Source: Nitratireductor luteus (lineage in GTDB: Bacteria > Pseudomonadota > Alphaproteobacteria > Rhizobiales > Rhizobiaceae). From it: a DNA stretch of 64,000 nucleotides. The position numbers and the translations under genes were made by a program. The notes beneath the pieces are model-generated. The model searched no databases and had not been told where the DNA came from. It saw only the letters and a list, made by a program, of their open reading frames with translations. Below, piece by piece: positions 41,303 to 50,229 of this stretch. The DNA is taken from positions 186,001-250,000 of the forward strand of contig NZ_JAOANW010000002.1 of NCBI RefSeq assembly GCF_026162365.1, read 5' to 3'. Each line of letters begins with the position of its first letter. The stretch's first letter is position 1.

Positions 41303-42274
41303 TCACCGCTCCTTCACATAGGGCACGCCGCCCGCACGCGGCGGAATGGCCCTGCCGATGAATCCTGCCAGCAGGACCACCGTCAGGATATAGGGAAGCG
41401 CCTGCATGAGCTGCACGGGAACGCGGCCGATAACCGGCAGCGGCGTTCCCTGGATGCGAATGGCGAAAGCGTCGAGGAAGCCGAACAGCAGACAGGCGAA
41501 CATCACCGGCACCGGCTTCCACTTGGCGAAGATCAGCGCCGCAAGCGCAATGAAGCCGCGGCCGGCGGTCATGTCCTTCACGAAGCCCGCATTCTGCGCC
41601 AGCGCCAGATAGGTTCCGGCGAGGCCGGTCAAGACACCGGTGCAGATGACCGCGCGATAGCGCAGCCACGCGACGGAAATGCCGGCGGTATCGACCGCTG
41701 CCGGGTTTTCACCCACGGCGCGGAGCCGGAGACCGAAGCGCGTGCGAAACAGCGCCCACCAGGTGAACGGCACCAGCAGGAAGGCGAGATAGACCAGCAG
41801 CGAATGGCCCGACAGGAGCTCCGAATAGATCGGCCCCACGATGGGGATATCGCGCATCGCATCGGCAAAGGGCAGATGAAGCGCGTTGAAACGCCCTTCG
41901 GCGCTAAGAAGCGGCGTGCGTCCGCCCTGGCTGAACCAGGCTTGACCGAGAATGATGGTCGAGCCAGCGGCAATGAAATTGATGGCGACGCCCGAGACGA
42001 TCTGGTTGCCGCGATGCGTGATCGAGGCGAAGCCGTGGGCCAGAGCGAAGAAGACGGAGACGACGACGGCCGCCGCTAGACCGGCCCAGGCGGAACCGGT
42101 GACCGCAGCCGCGGCACCTGCCGCGAACGCGCCCGCCAGCATCTTGCCTTCGAGCCCGATGTCGAAGACGCCGGAGCGCTCGGAATAGAGCCCCGCCAAT
42201 GCGGCGAAGAGCAGAGGTACGGAAAGGCGCACCGTTGAATCGAGAACGGCGATGAGCGTGTCGAATGCTTCCAT
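41303..42274 (-). CDS. nucleoside-type ABC transporter permease 2
   Basis: Inner-membrane channel subunit, 323 residues and about nine helices, of the BmpA-linked (NupQ/YufQ) branch of branched-chain-like permeases. Characteristic segments are SERSGVFDIGLEGKML near residue 32 and RTRFGLRLRAVGENPAA near 180, the cytoplasmic coupling loop. It starts one base into the stop of the other permease and ends 2 bases before cdd. The cdd, phosphorylase and deoA genes that follow argue for nucleosides as cargo. Confidence 0.9.
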   Translation of the reverse strand: MEAFDTLIAVLDSTVRLSVPLLFAALAGLYSERSGVFDIGLEGKMLAGAFAAGAAAAVTGSAWAGLAAAVVVSVFFALAHGFASITHRGNQIVSGVAINFIAAGSTIILGQAWFSQGGRTPLLSAEGRFNALHLPFADAMRDIPIVGPIYSELLSGHSLLVYLAFLLVPFTWWALFRTRFGLRLRAVGENPAAVDTAGISVAWLRYRAVICTGVLTGLAGTYLALAQNAGFVKDMTAGRGFIALAALIFAKWKPVPVMFACLLFGFLDAFAIRIQGTPLPVIGRVPVQLMQALPYILTVVLLAGFIGRAIPPRAGGVPYVKER

Positions 42275-43413
42275 CAGGCGCGGCCCTCTTCACTCGGTTG
42301 CGCGCCCACCGAGCGCGGGCTGAAGCTGGCGAACAGGGTTTGCAGGCTCGGCCGGAACATGTGCTCGAGCGCGCCGGCGAACATGATTACCAGCCCCTGG
42401 ATAATGACAATCATGTCGCGCGAGATGCCCGGCATCTCGAAGGCGAGCTCCGCGCCGCCCTGGTAGAGCATGCCGAACAGGATCGCGGCGGGCACGATGC
42501 CGGCTGGATGCGAGCGGCCCATGAGTGCGACGGCAATGCCGACAAACCCCGCGCCGGTGACGAAGTCGACATGCAGGCGATACTGGTCGCCCATGATCGG
42601 GTTTAGCGCCATCATGCCCGCCAGCCCGCCGGAAACGAGCATGGTGACGATGATGATGCGTGTCTCGCTCACGCCCGCATAGCGGGCGGCCTTCGGGCTA
42701 TGCCCGCGCATGCGGATCTCATAGCCGAGCTTGGTGCGCCAGATGAGAACCCAGACCAGAAACGCGGCCACCAGAGCCAGCAGGAAGGTCAGGTTGAAGG
42801 GGGCCGAACGCACCGAGAGCCCCACCGCTTCGAGTATCCAGTTGAGCTTGGGCAGGTGGGCGCCTTCGAGGAAGGTGCGTGTCTGCGGCGCTTGGCTGGT
42901 AGCGGGCTTGAGTACGTTGACCAGGAGATAGATCATCAGGCTGGCGGCGATGAAATTGAACATGATCGTGGTGATCACGATATGGGAGCCGCGCTTGGCC
43001 TGGAGATAGGCGGGGATGAATGCCCACGCCGCGCCGAAAACCGCCGCGCCTATGATCGCCAGCGGAAAAGTCAGCCACCAAGGCAGTATCTGGTCGAAGG
43101 TCAGCGCCACCAGCGCCACGCCCAGCCCACCCACATAGGCCTGCCCTTCGCCGCCGATATTGAACAGGCTGCAATGAAAGGCGACCGCCACGGCAAGCCC
43201 GGTGAAAATGAAGCTTGTCGCATAATAGAGCGTGTAGGCGATGCCCTGCCCGCGCCCCAGCGCGCCGTCGATCAGAATCGCAGCCGCGCGGAACGGATTC
43301 TCGCCTACCAGCAGCACCACCAGCCCCGCCACGAGAAATGCCACGGTCAGATTGATCAGAGGGATCAGCCCGTAGTCGGCCCAGGCCGGCAGCTTCGCAT
43401 AGGGTGCGCTCAT
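42274..43413 (-). CDS. nucleoside-type ABC transporter permease 1
   Basis: 379 residues and about ten helices, NupP/YufP branch. The family marks are AVAFHCSLFNIGGEGQAYVGG near residue 80 (split over CSLFNIGGEGQ) and the coupling loop TKLGYEIRMRGHSPKAARYAG near 235. It overlaps the ATPase gene by four bases and the second permease by one base, so the transporter genes are translated as a unit. Confidence 0.9.
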   Translation of the reverse strand: MSAPYAKLPAWADYGLIPLINLTVAFLVAGLVVLLVGENPFRAAAILIDGALGRGQGIAYTLYYATSFIFTGLAVAVAFHCSLFNIGGEGQAYVGGLGVALVALTFDQILPWWLTFPLAIIGAAVFGAAWAFIPAYLQAKRGSHIVITTIMFNFIAASLMIYLLVNVLKPATSQAPQTRTFLEGAHLPKLNWILEAVGLSVRSAPFNLTFLLALVAAFLVWVLIWRTKLGYEIRMRGHSPKAARYAGVSETRIIIVTMLVSGGLAGMMALNPIMGDQYRLHVDFVTGAGFVGIAVALMGRSHPAGIVPAAILFGMLYQGGAELAFEMPGISRDMIVIIQGLVIMFAGALEHMFRPSLQTLFASFSPRSVGAQPSEEGRA

Positions 43414-44942
43414 TCAGCCGCCTCCTTCTCCTCGACGCCGGCCATCAGCAGGCCCAGCTCGCCCTCGCTTGCCTCCGGTCCGCGCTCACCGACGATGCGG
43501 CCGGCGAACATCACCAGGATGCGGTCGGAGAGCGAGCGGATTTCATCGAGCTCGACGGAAACGAGCAGCACTGCCTTGCCCTGGTCGCGCATGTCGATCA
43601 GGCGCTTGTGGATAAACTCGATCGCCCCCACATCCACACCACGTGTCGGCTGGCCCACGATCAGGACCTTGGGGTCCTGCTCCATTTCCCGCGCGAGCAC
43701 GATCTTCTGCTGGTTCCCACCGGAAAAATTGGCCGTCTTCAAGCGGCAGTCAGTGGGACGGATGTCGTATTTCTCGATCTTGTCTCGCGCGTCGGCGCGT
43801 ATGGCCTCGATATCGAGGAAGGGGCCTTTGAGATATTTTTCCTGCCGATGATAGCCGAGCATGGCGTTCTCCCCTTCCTCGAAGGGAAGCACCAACCCCA
43901 TGTGGTGCCGGTCCTCGGGCACGTGGGCCATGCCGCGCCGGCGCAGGTCGGCGGGGTCGGCCTCGCCGGTCAGGTCTACCGGCTCACCGTCCAGCGTAAC
44001 GCTTCCGGACACCGCTTTGCGGATGCCGGTAATAGTTTCGAGCAGTTCCGACTGACCGTTTCCGGCAACGCCGGCAATGCCGACGATCTCGCCGGCCCGC
44101 ACATCAAAGGAGACGTTGTCGACCATGGTGACGCCTCGCGAGTCCCTGACCGTCAGGTTGTGCACCGACAGCAGGAAGCCACCCGGCTTGGCCTCGCCCT
44201 TTTCCACCCGCAAGAGCACGCGGCGGCCGACCATCAGCTCGGCCAGCTCTTCCACCGCCGTTTCGGCGGTCTTGCGCGTCGCCACCATCGCGCCCTGGCG
44301 CATTACCGATACATTGTCGGTGACAGCCATGATCTCGCGCAGCTTGTGCGTGATGAGGACGATGGTTTTCCCCTCGTCCTTGAGTTGGCGCAGGATGCGG
44401 AAGAGATGATCTGCCTCGGACGGCGTCAGCACACCGGTGGGCTCGTCAAGTATGAGAATGTCGGCCCCCCGATAGAGCGCCTTGAGGATTTCCACCCGCT
44501 GCTGCAGGCCCACCGGCAATTCCTCGACAATAGCTTCCGGATCGACCTCCAGCCCGTATTCGCGTTCCAGCCGCTCCAGCTCGCTGCGGGCCCTGGCAAT
44601 GGATGTGCCCAGAAGCGGCGCGCTCTCTGCGCCCAGGATGACGTTCTCCAGCACCGTGAAATTGTGCACCAGCATGAAATGCTGGTGCACCATGCCGATG
44701 CCGAGCGCGATCGCGTCGCTGGAGGACTGGATCTGGACAGAGTTGCCGCCGACGCGGATTTCGCCGCTGTCGGCCTGGTAGAAGCCGTAGATGATCGACA
44801 TCAGGGTCGACTTCCCGGCCCCGTTCTCGCCAATGATGCCGTGGATGGTGCCGGCTTCGATCTTCAGATCGATGTCCCGGTTCGCATGCACCGCGCCGAA
44901 GCGCTTGTTGATGCCGGCGAGTTCGATTGCAGCTTCCGCCAT
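43410..44942 (-). CDS. nucleoside-type ABC transporter ATPase (two ATP-binding domains)
   Basis: Cytoplasmic motor of the importer, 510 residues from ATG 44942; a GTG at 44954 is also in frame. Two tandem ABC domains: the first with Walker A GENGAGKST near 40, LPVGLQQRVEILKAL in place of the usual signature and Walker B ILILDEPT; the second with GVAGNGQSE and signature FSGGNQQKIVLARE. This double-domain layout belongs to the sugar/nucleoside (NupO/YufO) class. No substrate-binding lipoprotein (BmpA) gene adjoins; upstream is a divergent alcohol dehydrogenase. Confidence 0.9.
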   Translation of the reverse strand: MAEAAIELAGINKRFGAVHANRDIDLKIEAGTIHGIIGENGAGKSTLMSIIYGFYQADSGEIRVGGNSVQIQSSSDAIALGIGMVHQHFMLVHNFTVLENVILGAESAPLLGTSIARARSELERLEREYGLEVDPEAIVEELPVGLQQRVEILKALYRGADILILDEPTGVLTPSEADHLFRILRQLKDEGKTIVLITHKLREIMAVTDNVSVMRQGAMVATRKTAETAVEELAELMVGRRVLLRVEKGEAKPGGFLLSVHNLTVRDSRGVTMVDNVSFDVRAGEIVGIAGVAGNGQSELLETITGIRKAVSGSVTLDGEPVDLTGEADPADLRRRGMAHVPEDRHHMGLVLPFEEGENAMLGYHRQEKYLKGPFLDIEAIRADARDKIEKYDIRPTDCRLKTANFSGGNQQKIVLAREMEQDPKVLIVGQPTRGVDVGAIEFIHKRLIDMRDQGKAVLLVSVELDEIRSLSDRILVMFAGRIVGERGPEASEGELGLLMAGVEEKEAAE

Positions 44943-44997
44943 GCGCGGGCTCACTTCCCCGTTTTTTATCGTTTGGTCAAATTCGTACCACGGGCCT

Positions 44998-45026
44998 TTG
45001 CCGCTGCCAACCGGCCGGCATATGCA
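44998..45026 (+). promoter_or_regulatory. candidate promoter for the alcohol dehydrogenase
   Basis: TTGCCG (44998-45003), 17-base spacer, TATGCA (45021-45026). Would start transcription about 30 bases ahead of the gene. Weak but well spaced. Confidence 0.35.
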
Positions 45027-45064
45027 CTCTCGACAAATGCATTGCTAGTTGTCAATTTTCGGAA

Positions 45065-46237
45065 ATGAACAATCTCATTACGCCCTTCGTGTTTCATACG
45101 CCACCCGCCATCGTTTTTGAAAGCAGAGCGAGTCGCCGGTTGGATGAAATCGCTGTAAAAAGGCTTGGAAAAACCGTGCTTTTCGTCACCGACCCCGGGT
45201 TGCGCCGGCTCGGCCTGTGCGACCCAGCTGCCGGGGCCCTGCGGCGGGCGGGCGTGGAAGTGACGATCTTCGACGAAGTCGAGGCCGACCCTTCGCTGGC
45301 GACGTTGATGAAGGCTGTCGAGGCAGGGCGGCATGCAAGGGCCACCGGTGTACTGGGCTTCGGCGGCGGCTCCTCGCTTGACGTCGCCAAGCTGGCCGCT
45401 CTGCTATTGGGGTCGGGAGAGGATCTCGACGAGGCTTGGGGCGTGGGCAATGCAAAAGGACCGCGCCTACCGCTGGTTCTCGTGCCCACCACAGCCGGCA
45501 CCGGATCGGAGGTGACGCCCGTTTCCATCATCACCGTTGGCGAGGAGGAGAAGCGCGGCGTCTCCAGTCCGCTCAACCTGCCCGACATCGCGGTGCTGGA
45601 CCCGGAACTGACCATCGGCCTGCCGCCGGCCATCACGGCAGCCACCGGCGTCGACGCCATGGTGCACGCCATCGAGGCATACGCATCCAAATCCGCCAAC
45701 AACAATCCGCTTTCCAGGATGCTCGCCCGGCAGGCCTTGCAATTGCTGGGCGCGAATATCGAGATGGCCGTGTTCGACGGGAAGAACGTGGCGGCGCGCA
45801 GCGCAATGCTGCTTGGCTCGATGCTGGCGGGGCAGGCCTTCGCCAATTCGCCGGTCGCCGCCATCCATGCGCTTGCCTATCCCATCGGCGGAACGTTCCA
45901 TGTGCCGCACGGGCTTTCAAATGCGCTGGTGCTGCCCCATGTCCTGCGCTTCAACGCGCCGGAGGCCGCGCACATCTATGCCGAGATTGCCTGTGACGCG
46001 TTTCCGCGCCTCGACCGCGGCGAGGGCAGCCAGGCGATATGTGCAGCCTTTATCGAAGAGCTTGCCGCCCTCGCACAAAGGCTCGGCATGCAAACCCGCC
46101 TGCGAGAGGTCGGTATCGGCGAGGAGCATCTGGCGAAGATGGCGGCGGACGCGATGAAGCAGACACGGCTGTTGGTGAACAATCCGCGCGAGGTGAGCGA
46201 GGCGGACGCACTGGCGATCTACCGGGCCGCATGGTGA
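45065..46237 (+). CDS. iron-containing alcohol dehydrogenase family protein
   Basis: NAD(P)-dependent group III dehydrogenase, 390 residues from ATG 45065. The nucleotide motif is GGGSSLDVAK at 100-109 and TTAGTGSEVTPVSI follows. The four metal ligands of the family are intact: Asp197 and His201 in GVDAMVHAIEAY, His268 and His282 in IHALAYPIGGTFHVPHG. Substrate is unknown; relatives oxidise simple alcohols, lactaldehyde or maleylacetate. It is divergent from the nucleoside ABC genes and convergent with yejF. Confidence 0.88.
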   Translation: MNNLITPFVFHTPPAIVFESRASRRLDEIAVKRLGKTVLFVTDPGLRRLGLCDPAAGALRRAGVEVTIFDEVEADPSLATLMKAVEAGRHARATGVLGFGGGSSLDVAKLAALLLGSGEDLDEAWGVGNAKGPRLPLVLVPTTAGTGSEVTPVSIITVGEEEKRGVSSPLNLPDIAVLDPELTIGLPPAITAATGVDAMVHAIEAYASKSANNNPLSRMLARQALQLLGANIEMAVFDGKNVAARSAMLLGSMLAGQAFANSPVAAIHALAYPIGGTFHVPHGLSNALVLPHVLRFNAPEAAHIYAEIACDAFPRLDRGEGSQAICAAFIEELAALAQRLGMQTRLREVGIGEEHLAKMAADAMKQTRLLVNNPREVSEADALAIYRAAW

Positions 46238-46279
46238 GGGCGGCGGGAAAACCAGGAGGCGGCGAAGAAACGGGCAGTC

Positions 46280-47908
46280 CTATTCGCTCACCACGCCGCC
46301 CGGCACCGCCTCGATGTCGAAGGCAGCCGCGATCAGGGCGCGGGTATAGTCGGTCTTGGGGGCGGTGAATATCTGTTCGGAGGTGCCTGCCTCCACGACT
46401 TTGCCGGCGCGCATGACCATCACCTCATTGGCGAGAGCCTTCACCACCTTCAGATCATGGCTGATGAAGAGATAGGCCAGATTGTGCCGCTCCTGCAGGT
46501 CGCGCAGGAGATCCACCACCTGCGCCTGCACGCTCATGTCCAGCGCCGATGTCGGCTCGTCCAGCATCACGAATTTCGGCTTCAGCACCATCGCGCGGGC
46601 AATGGCGATGCGCTGGCGCTGGCCGCCGGAAAACTCGTGCGGGTAACGGAACCGGCTTTCCGGGCTCAAATCGACCTCCCGGAGCACGTCCACCACCATG
46701 GCATCCCGCTCGTCCTCCGAAAGGCCCGGCTCGTGTATCCTGAGCCCTTCCTGGATAATCTCGGCTACCGACATGCGCGGACTGAGGGAGCCGAACGGGT
46801 CCTGGAAGACGATCTGCATCTCGCGGCGCAGCGGCCGCATCTGGCGGAACGAACGCGCGTCGATGCGCGCGCCCGCGTAACGGATTTCCCCCTGTGACGA
46901 AATCATCCGCGACAGGGCCAGCCCCAGCGTCGTCTTGCCCGATCCCGATTCGCCCACGACGCCCAGAGTCTGCCCCGCGCGCACCGTGACATCGACGCCG
47001 TCCACCCCCTTGATGTGGTCCACCGTCCGGCGCAGGAAGCCCTTCTTTACCGGGAACCAGACCCTGATATCGGAGCCTTCGATCACCTTGTCCGCCGAAA
47101 GGTCGGCAGCGGGGGGCTCGCCCTTCGGTTCGGCCGCCAGGAGATGACGCGTGTATTCGTGCTGCGGATTGTCGAATATCTCCGCGGTCGGACCGGTTTC
47201 CACGATCTTGCCGCCGGTCATGACGCAAACCCGATCGGCCACCTTGCGCACGATGCCCAGATCATGGGTGATGAAAAGCATCGACATGTCGTTTTCCCGG
47301 CGCAACCGGGCCAGAAGCTCGAGAATCTGCGCCTGAACGGTCACATCGAGCGCGGTGGTGGGCTCGTCGGCGATCAGGAGGCTTGGCTCGTTGGCGAGCG
47401 CCATGGCAATCATCACGCGCTGACGTTGCCCGCCCGAGAGCTGGTGCGGGAATGAGGCAAGCCGCGTTTCGGCGTCGCGGATGCCGACCTGATCCATCAG
47501 TTCCAGCGTGCGTGCCCGGGCGGCTTGATCGCTCATGCCGCGGTGCAGCTTCAGCACCTCGCCGATCTGCTTTTCAATGTTGTGCAGCGGATTGAGCGAG
47601 GTCATCGGCTCCTGGAAGATCATGCTGATCTCGTTGCCGCGCGCCTTGCGCAACTCGTTCTCGCTTGCCGACAGCAAATCCTTGCCGCCATAGATTATCT
47701 GGCCGGAAGGGTGGCTGGCGGCCGGGTAGGGCAGAAGCTTGAGAACCGACAGCGCCGTCACGGATTTTCCCGATCCCGATTCGCCCACCAGCGCCACGGT
47801 CTCGCCGCGCCCGATGTCGAACGAGATGCGATCCACGGCCAACGTCTCCTGCTGACCTTGAGTGAAGGAAACAGAGAGATCGCGGATGGAAAGGAGCGGT
47901 CCGTTCAT
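46280..47908 (-). CDS. yejF: peptide ABC transporter ATPase, YejF type
   Basis: Double ATPase of a YejABEF-type peptide/microcin C importer, 542 residues. First domain: Walker A GESGSGKS near 41, signature [12 protein letters not shown], Walker B LLIADEPTTALD; second: GESGSGKTT near 320, FSGGQRQRIAIA and MLDEPTSALD. Oligopeptide-transporter helices lie after each (EYTRHLLAAEP and DYTRALIAAAF). The start overlaps yejE by ATGA. It is the last gene of the five-gene cassette and ends 42 bases from the convergent dehydrogenase. Confidence 0.93.
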   Translation of the reverse strand: MNGPLLSIRDLSVSFTQGQQETLAVDRISFDIGRGETVALVGESGSGKSVTALSVLKLLPYPAASHPSGQIIYGGKDLLSASENELRKARGNEISMIFQEPMTSLNPLHNIEKQIGEVLKLHRGMSDQAARARTLELMDQVGIRDAETRLASFPHQLSGGQRQRVMIAMALANEPSLLIADEPTTALDVTVQAQILELLARLRRENDMSMLFITHDLGIVRKVADRVCVMTGGKIVETGPTAEIFDNPQHEYTRHLLAAEPKGEPPAADLSADKVIEGSDIRVWFPVKKGFLRRTVDHIKGVDGVDVTVRAGQTLGVVGESGSGKTTLGLALSRMISSQGEIRYAGARIDARSFRQMRPLRREMQIVFQDPFGSLSPRMSVAEIIQEGLRIHEPGLSEDERDAMVVDVLREVDLSPESRFRYPHEFSGGQRQRIAIARAMVLKPKFVMLDEPTSALDMSVQAQVVDLLRDLQERHNLAYLFISHDLKVVKALANEVMVMRAGKVVEAGTSEQIFTAPKTDYTRALIAAAFDIEAVPGGVVSE

Positions 47909-49056
47909 TTGAACGTCTTCCGGGGGTCGAATGCGTCGCGCACTGCCTCGCCGATGAAGATCAGCAGCGACAGCATGATGGAAAGGCTCAGGAAGCCGGT
48001 GATGCCGAGCCAGGGCGCGTTGAGGTTGCGCTGGCCCTGGCGCAGGAGCTCGCCCAGCGAGGGCGAGCCCGGCGGCAGGCCGAAGCCCAGGAAATCGAGC
48101 GATGTCAGGGTCGTGATCGAGCCGTTGAGGATGAAGGGCAGGAACGTCAGCGTCGCCACCATCGCGTTGGGTAGGAGGTGGCGGAACATGATGGTGCGGT
48201 TGGGGACGCCCAGCGCCCGCGCCGCGCTCACATATTCAAAATTGCGCGCCCGCAGAAATTCTGCCCGCACCACGCCGACGAAAGCCACCCACGAAAAGAG
48301 CAACATGATGCCCAGCAGAATCCAGAAGCCCGGCGGCAGGACGGCCGCGATGATCAGGATGAGATAAAGCACCGGTATCGACGACCATATCTCGATGAAC
48401 CGTTGGAAAATGAGGTCGGTCCAACCACCGAAATAGCCCTGAACGGCGCCGGCCGACACACCGATCAGCGCCGAGGCGGCCGTGAGGATCAGCCCGAACA
48501 GGACCGATATGCGGAACCCGTATATGACGCGCGCCAGCACATCCCGCGCCTGGTCGTCCGTGCCGAGCCAGTTCCAGTTGCCCATAGTGCAGCGCGGATC
48601 GGCCGCCCCCTGAGCATAGCGCTGACAGCGCACTTCCTTCTCATACATCCATGACGGCTTTGCGGGCGCCGCCTGCGGAATTTCGCTGTTCACCGTGCGG
48701 TAGGAATAGCGGACGGGCGGCCAGATCATCCAGCCATTGGCCTCGATCTCGTCCTGGATGAAAGGGTCGCGGTAGTCGGTAACGGCCAGAAACCCGCCGA
48801 ATTTTTCCTCCGGATAATCCACCAAGACCGGAAACAGGATCTCGCCCTTGTAGGAGGCGAGCACCGGCTTGTCGTTGGCCAGGAACTCGGCGAACAGCGA
48901 CAGGATGAAAAGGAGGAGGAATATCCAAAGCGACCAGTAGCCGCGGCGGTTCGCCTTGAAGTTCTGCCAGCGCCGCTTGTTAATCGGCGAAAGCCACGGC
49001 CGGCGGGCGGGCCGACTCACACGCTCAACCTGCGTCTCAGCCTGGAATTCCGACAT
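47905..49056 (-). CDS. yejE: peptide ABC transporter permease, YejE type
   Basis: 383 residues, inner-membrane channel half. After an N-terminal helix (LWIFLLLFILSLFAEFLA) comes the long periplasmic insert that marks YejE, with FPVLVDYPEEKFGGF and the Cys-containing VRCQRYAQGAADPRC, then the five-helix permease core with the EAA-like loop ARALGVPNRTIMFRHLLPNA. It starts right after the yejB stop with no gap and overlaps yejF. With yejB it forms the channel. Confidence 0.92.
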   Translation of the reverse strand: MSEFQAETQVERVSRPARRPWLSPINKRRWQNFKANRRGYWSLWIFLLLFILSLFAEFLANDKPVLASYKGEILFPVLVDYPEEKFGGFLAVTDYRDPFIQDEIEANGWMIWPPVRYSYRTVNSEIPQAAPAKPSWMYEKEVRCQRYAQGAADPRCTMGNWNWLGTDDQARDVLARVIYGFRISVLFGLILTAASALIGVSAGAVQGYFGGWTDLIFQRFIEIWSSIPVLYLILIIAAVLPPGFWILLGIMLLFSWVAFVGVVRAEFLRARNFEYVSAARALGVPNRTIMFRHLLPNAMVATLTFLPFILNGSITTLTSLDFLGFGLPPGSPSLGELLRQGQRNLNAPWLGITGFLSLSIMLSLLIFIGEAVRDAFDPRKTFK

Positions 49057-50160
49057 CTACACGTCCCTCCGCTCGAAATCGATGCGCGGATCGATGAGCG
49101 TGTAGGTGAGATCGGAAAGCAGGCTGATGAACAGGCCTATCAGCGAGAAAATATAGAGGTTGGCGAAGACGACAGGATAATCACGGTCGATCACCGAGCG
49201 GAAGCCGAGCAGGCCGAGGCCATCCAGCGAGAAAATGCTCTCGATCAGCAAGGCGCCTGTGAAGAAGGACGAGATGAAGGCGCCGGGAAAGCCGGCGATG
49301 ATGATCAGCATCGCGTTGCGGAACACATGGCCATAAAGCACCTGCCGTTCCGACAGCCCCTTGGCGCGGGCGGTGATGACATATTGCTTGCGGATCTCGT
49401 CCAGAAACGAGTTCTTGGTAAGCAGTGTCGTCGTGGCGAATGCCGAAAGCACCATGGCCGTCAGCGGCAGGGTCAGGTGCCAGAAATAATCGACGATGCG
49501 CGCTGGCCAGGAAAGCTGCTCCCAATTGTCCGATGTCAGGCCACGCAGCGGGAACCAGTCGAAAAACGATCCGCCGGCGAAAAACACCATGAGAAGGATA
49601 GCGAACAGGAAGCCTGGAACAGCGTAGGCGATGATGACGACCCCGCTGGTCCAGACGTCGAAGGGCGAGCCGTCCTTGACCGCCTTGCGGATGCCGAGCG
49701 GGATGGAGATACAGTAGGAGATCAGCGTGATCCACAGGCCGAGCGAGATGGAGACCGGCATCTTCTCCAGGATCAGGTCTACGACCGAGATGTCGCGGAA
49801 ATAACTTTCGCCGAAATCGAAGCGGGCATAGTTCCACAGCATCAGGAAAAAGCGCTCATACGCCGGCTTGTCGAAGCCGAACTGCTTTTCGAGCTGCGCG
49901 ATGAACTCCGGATCCAGCCCCTGCGCGCCCCGGTATTTCGAAGAGCCGCCGCCGGAGGCCTCGAATTCCTGGCCGCCGCCAAAATCCGATCCGCCGCCTG
50001 AAATACGCGCATCCGCGCCTCCGGCCTGGCCGGTCACCTGGGCGATCACCTGCTCGACGGGACCGCCCGGCGCGAACTGAACGACAATGAAAGATATCGC
50101 CATGATGCCGAGCAACGTGGGGATCATCAGCAGCAGGCGTCGGAGGATATAGGCGCCCAT
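49057..50160 (-). CDS. yejB: peptide ABC transporter permease, YejB type
   Basis: 367 residues from ATG 50160 ([18 protein letters not shown]), the typical YejB/DppB N-terminus; an in-frame ATG at 50187 would add nine residues. After helix 1 a periplasmic region rich in Gly and Ser (about 45-90) precedes the six-helix core, with the coupling loop [21 protein letters not shown] near 275 (split over [13 protein letters not shown]). It abuts yejE and follows the first binding-protein gene by 69 bases. Confidence 0.92.
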   Translation of the reverse strand: MGAYILRRLLLMIPTLLGIMAISFIVVQFAPGGPVEQVIAQVTGQAGGADARISGGGSDFGGGQEFEASGGGSSKYRGAQGLDPEFIAQLEKQFGFDKPAYERFFLMLWNYARFDFGESYFRDISVVDLILEKMPVSISLGLWITLISYCISIPLGIRKAVKDGSPFDVWTSGVVIIAYAVPGFLFAILLMVFFAGGSFFDWFPLRGLTSDNWEQLSWPARIVDYFWHLTLPLTAMVLSAFATTTLLTKNSFLDEIRKQYVITARAKGLSERQVLYGHVFRNAMLIIIAGFPGAFISSFFTGALLIESIFSLDGLGLLGFRSVIDRDYPVVFANLYIFSLIGLFISLLSDLTYTLIDPRIDFERRDV

Positions 50161-50229
50161 CAGCAGGCGGCTCCGCCGGGATACCATGAAGCGAAGGAAA
50201 ATCTGCCGTCGGTCATGTTCATAGATCCG

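Noticed and set aside
41301-41669. N-terminal extension of cytidine deaminase
   Set aside because: Overlaps the permease gene; the ATG at 41300 has a good ribosome site and the standard family length.
45027-45055. Minus-strand promoter with TTGACA for the nucleoside ABC operon
   Set aside because: A perfect -35 (45055-45050) but the hexamer 17 bases on is CGAGAG, not a usable -10.
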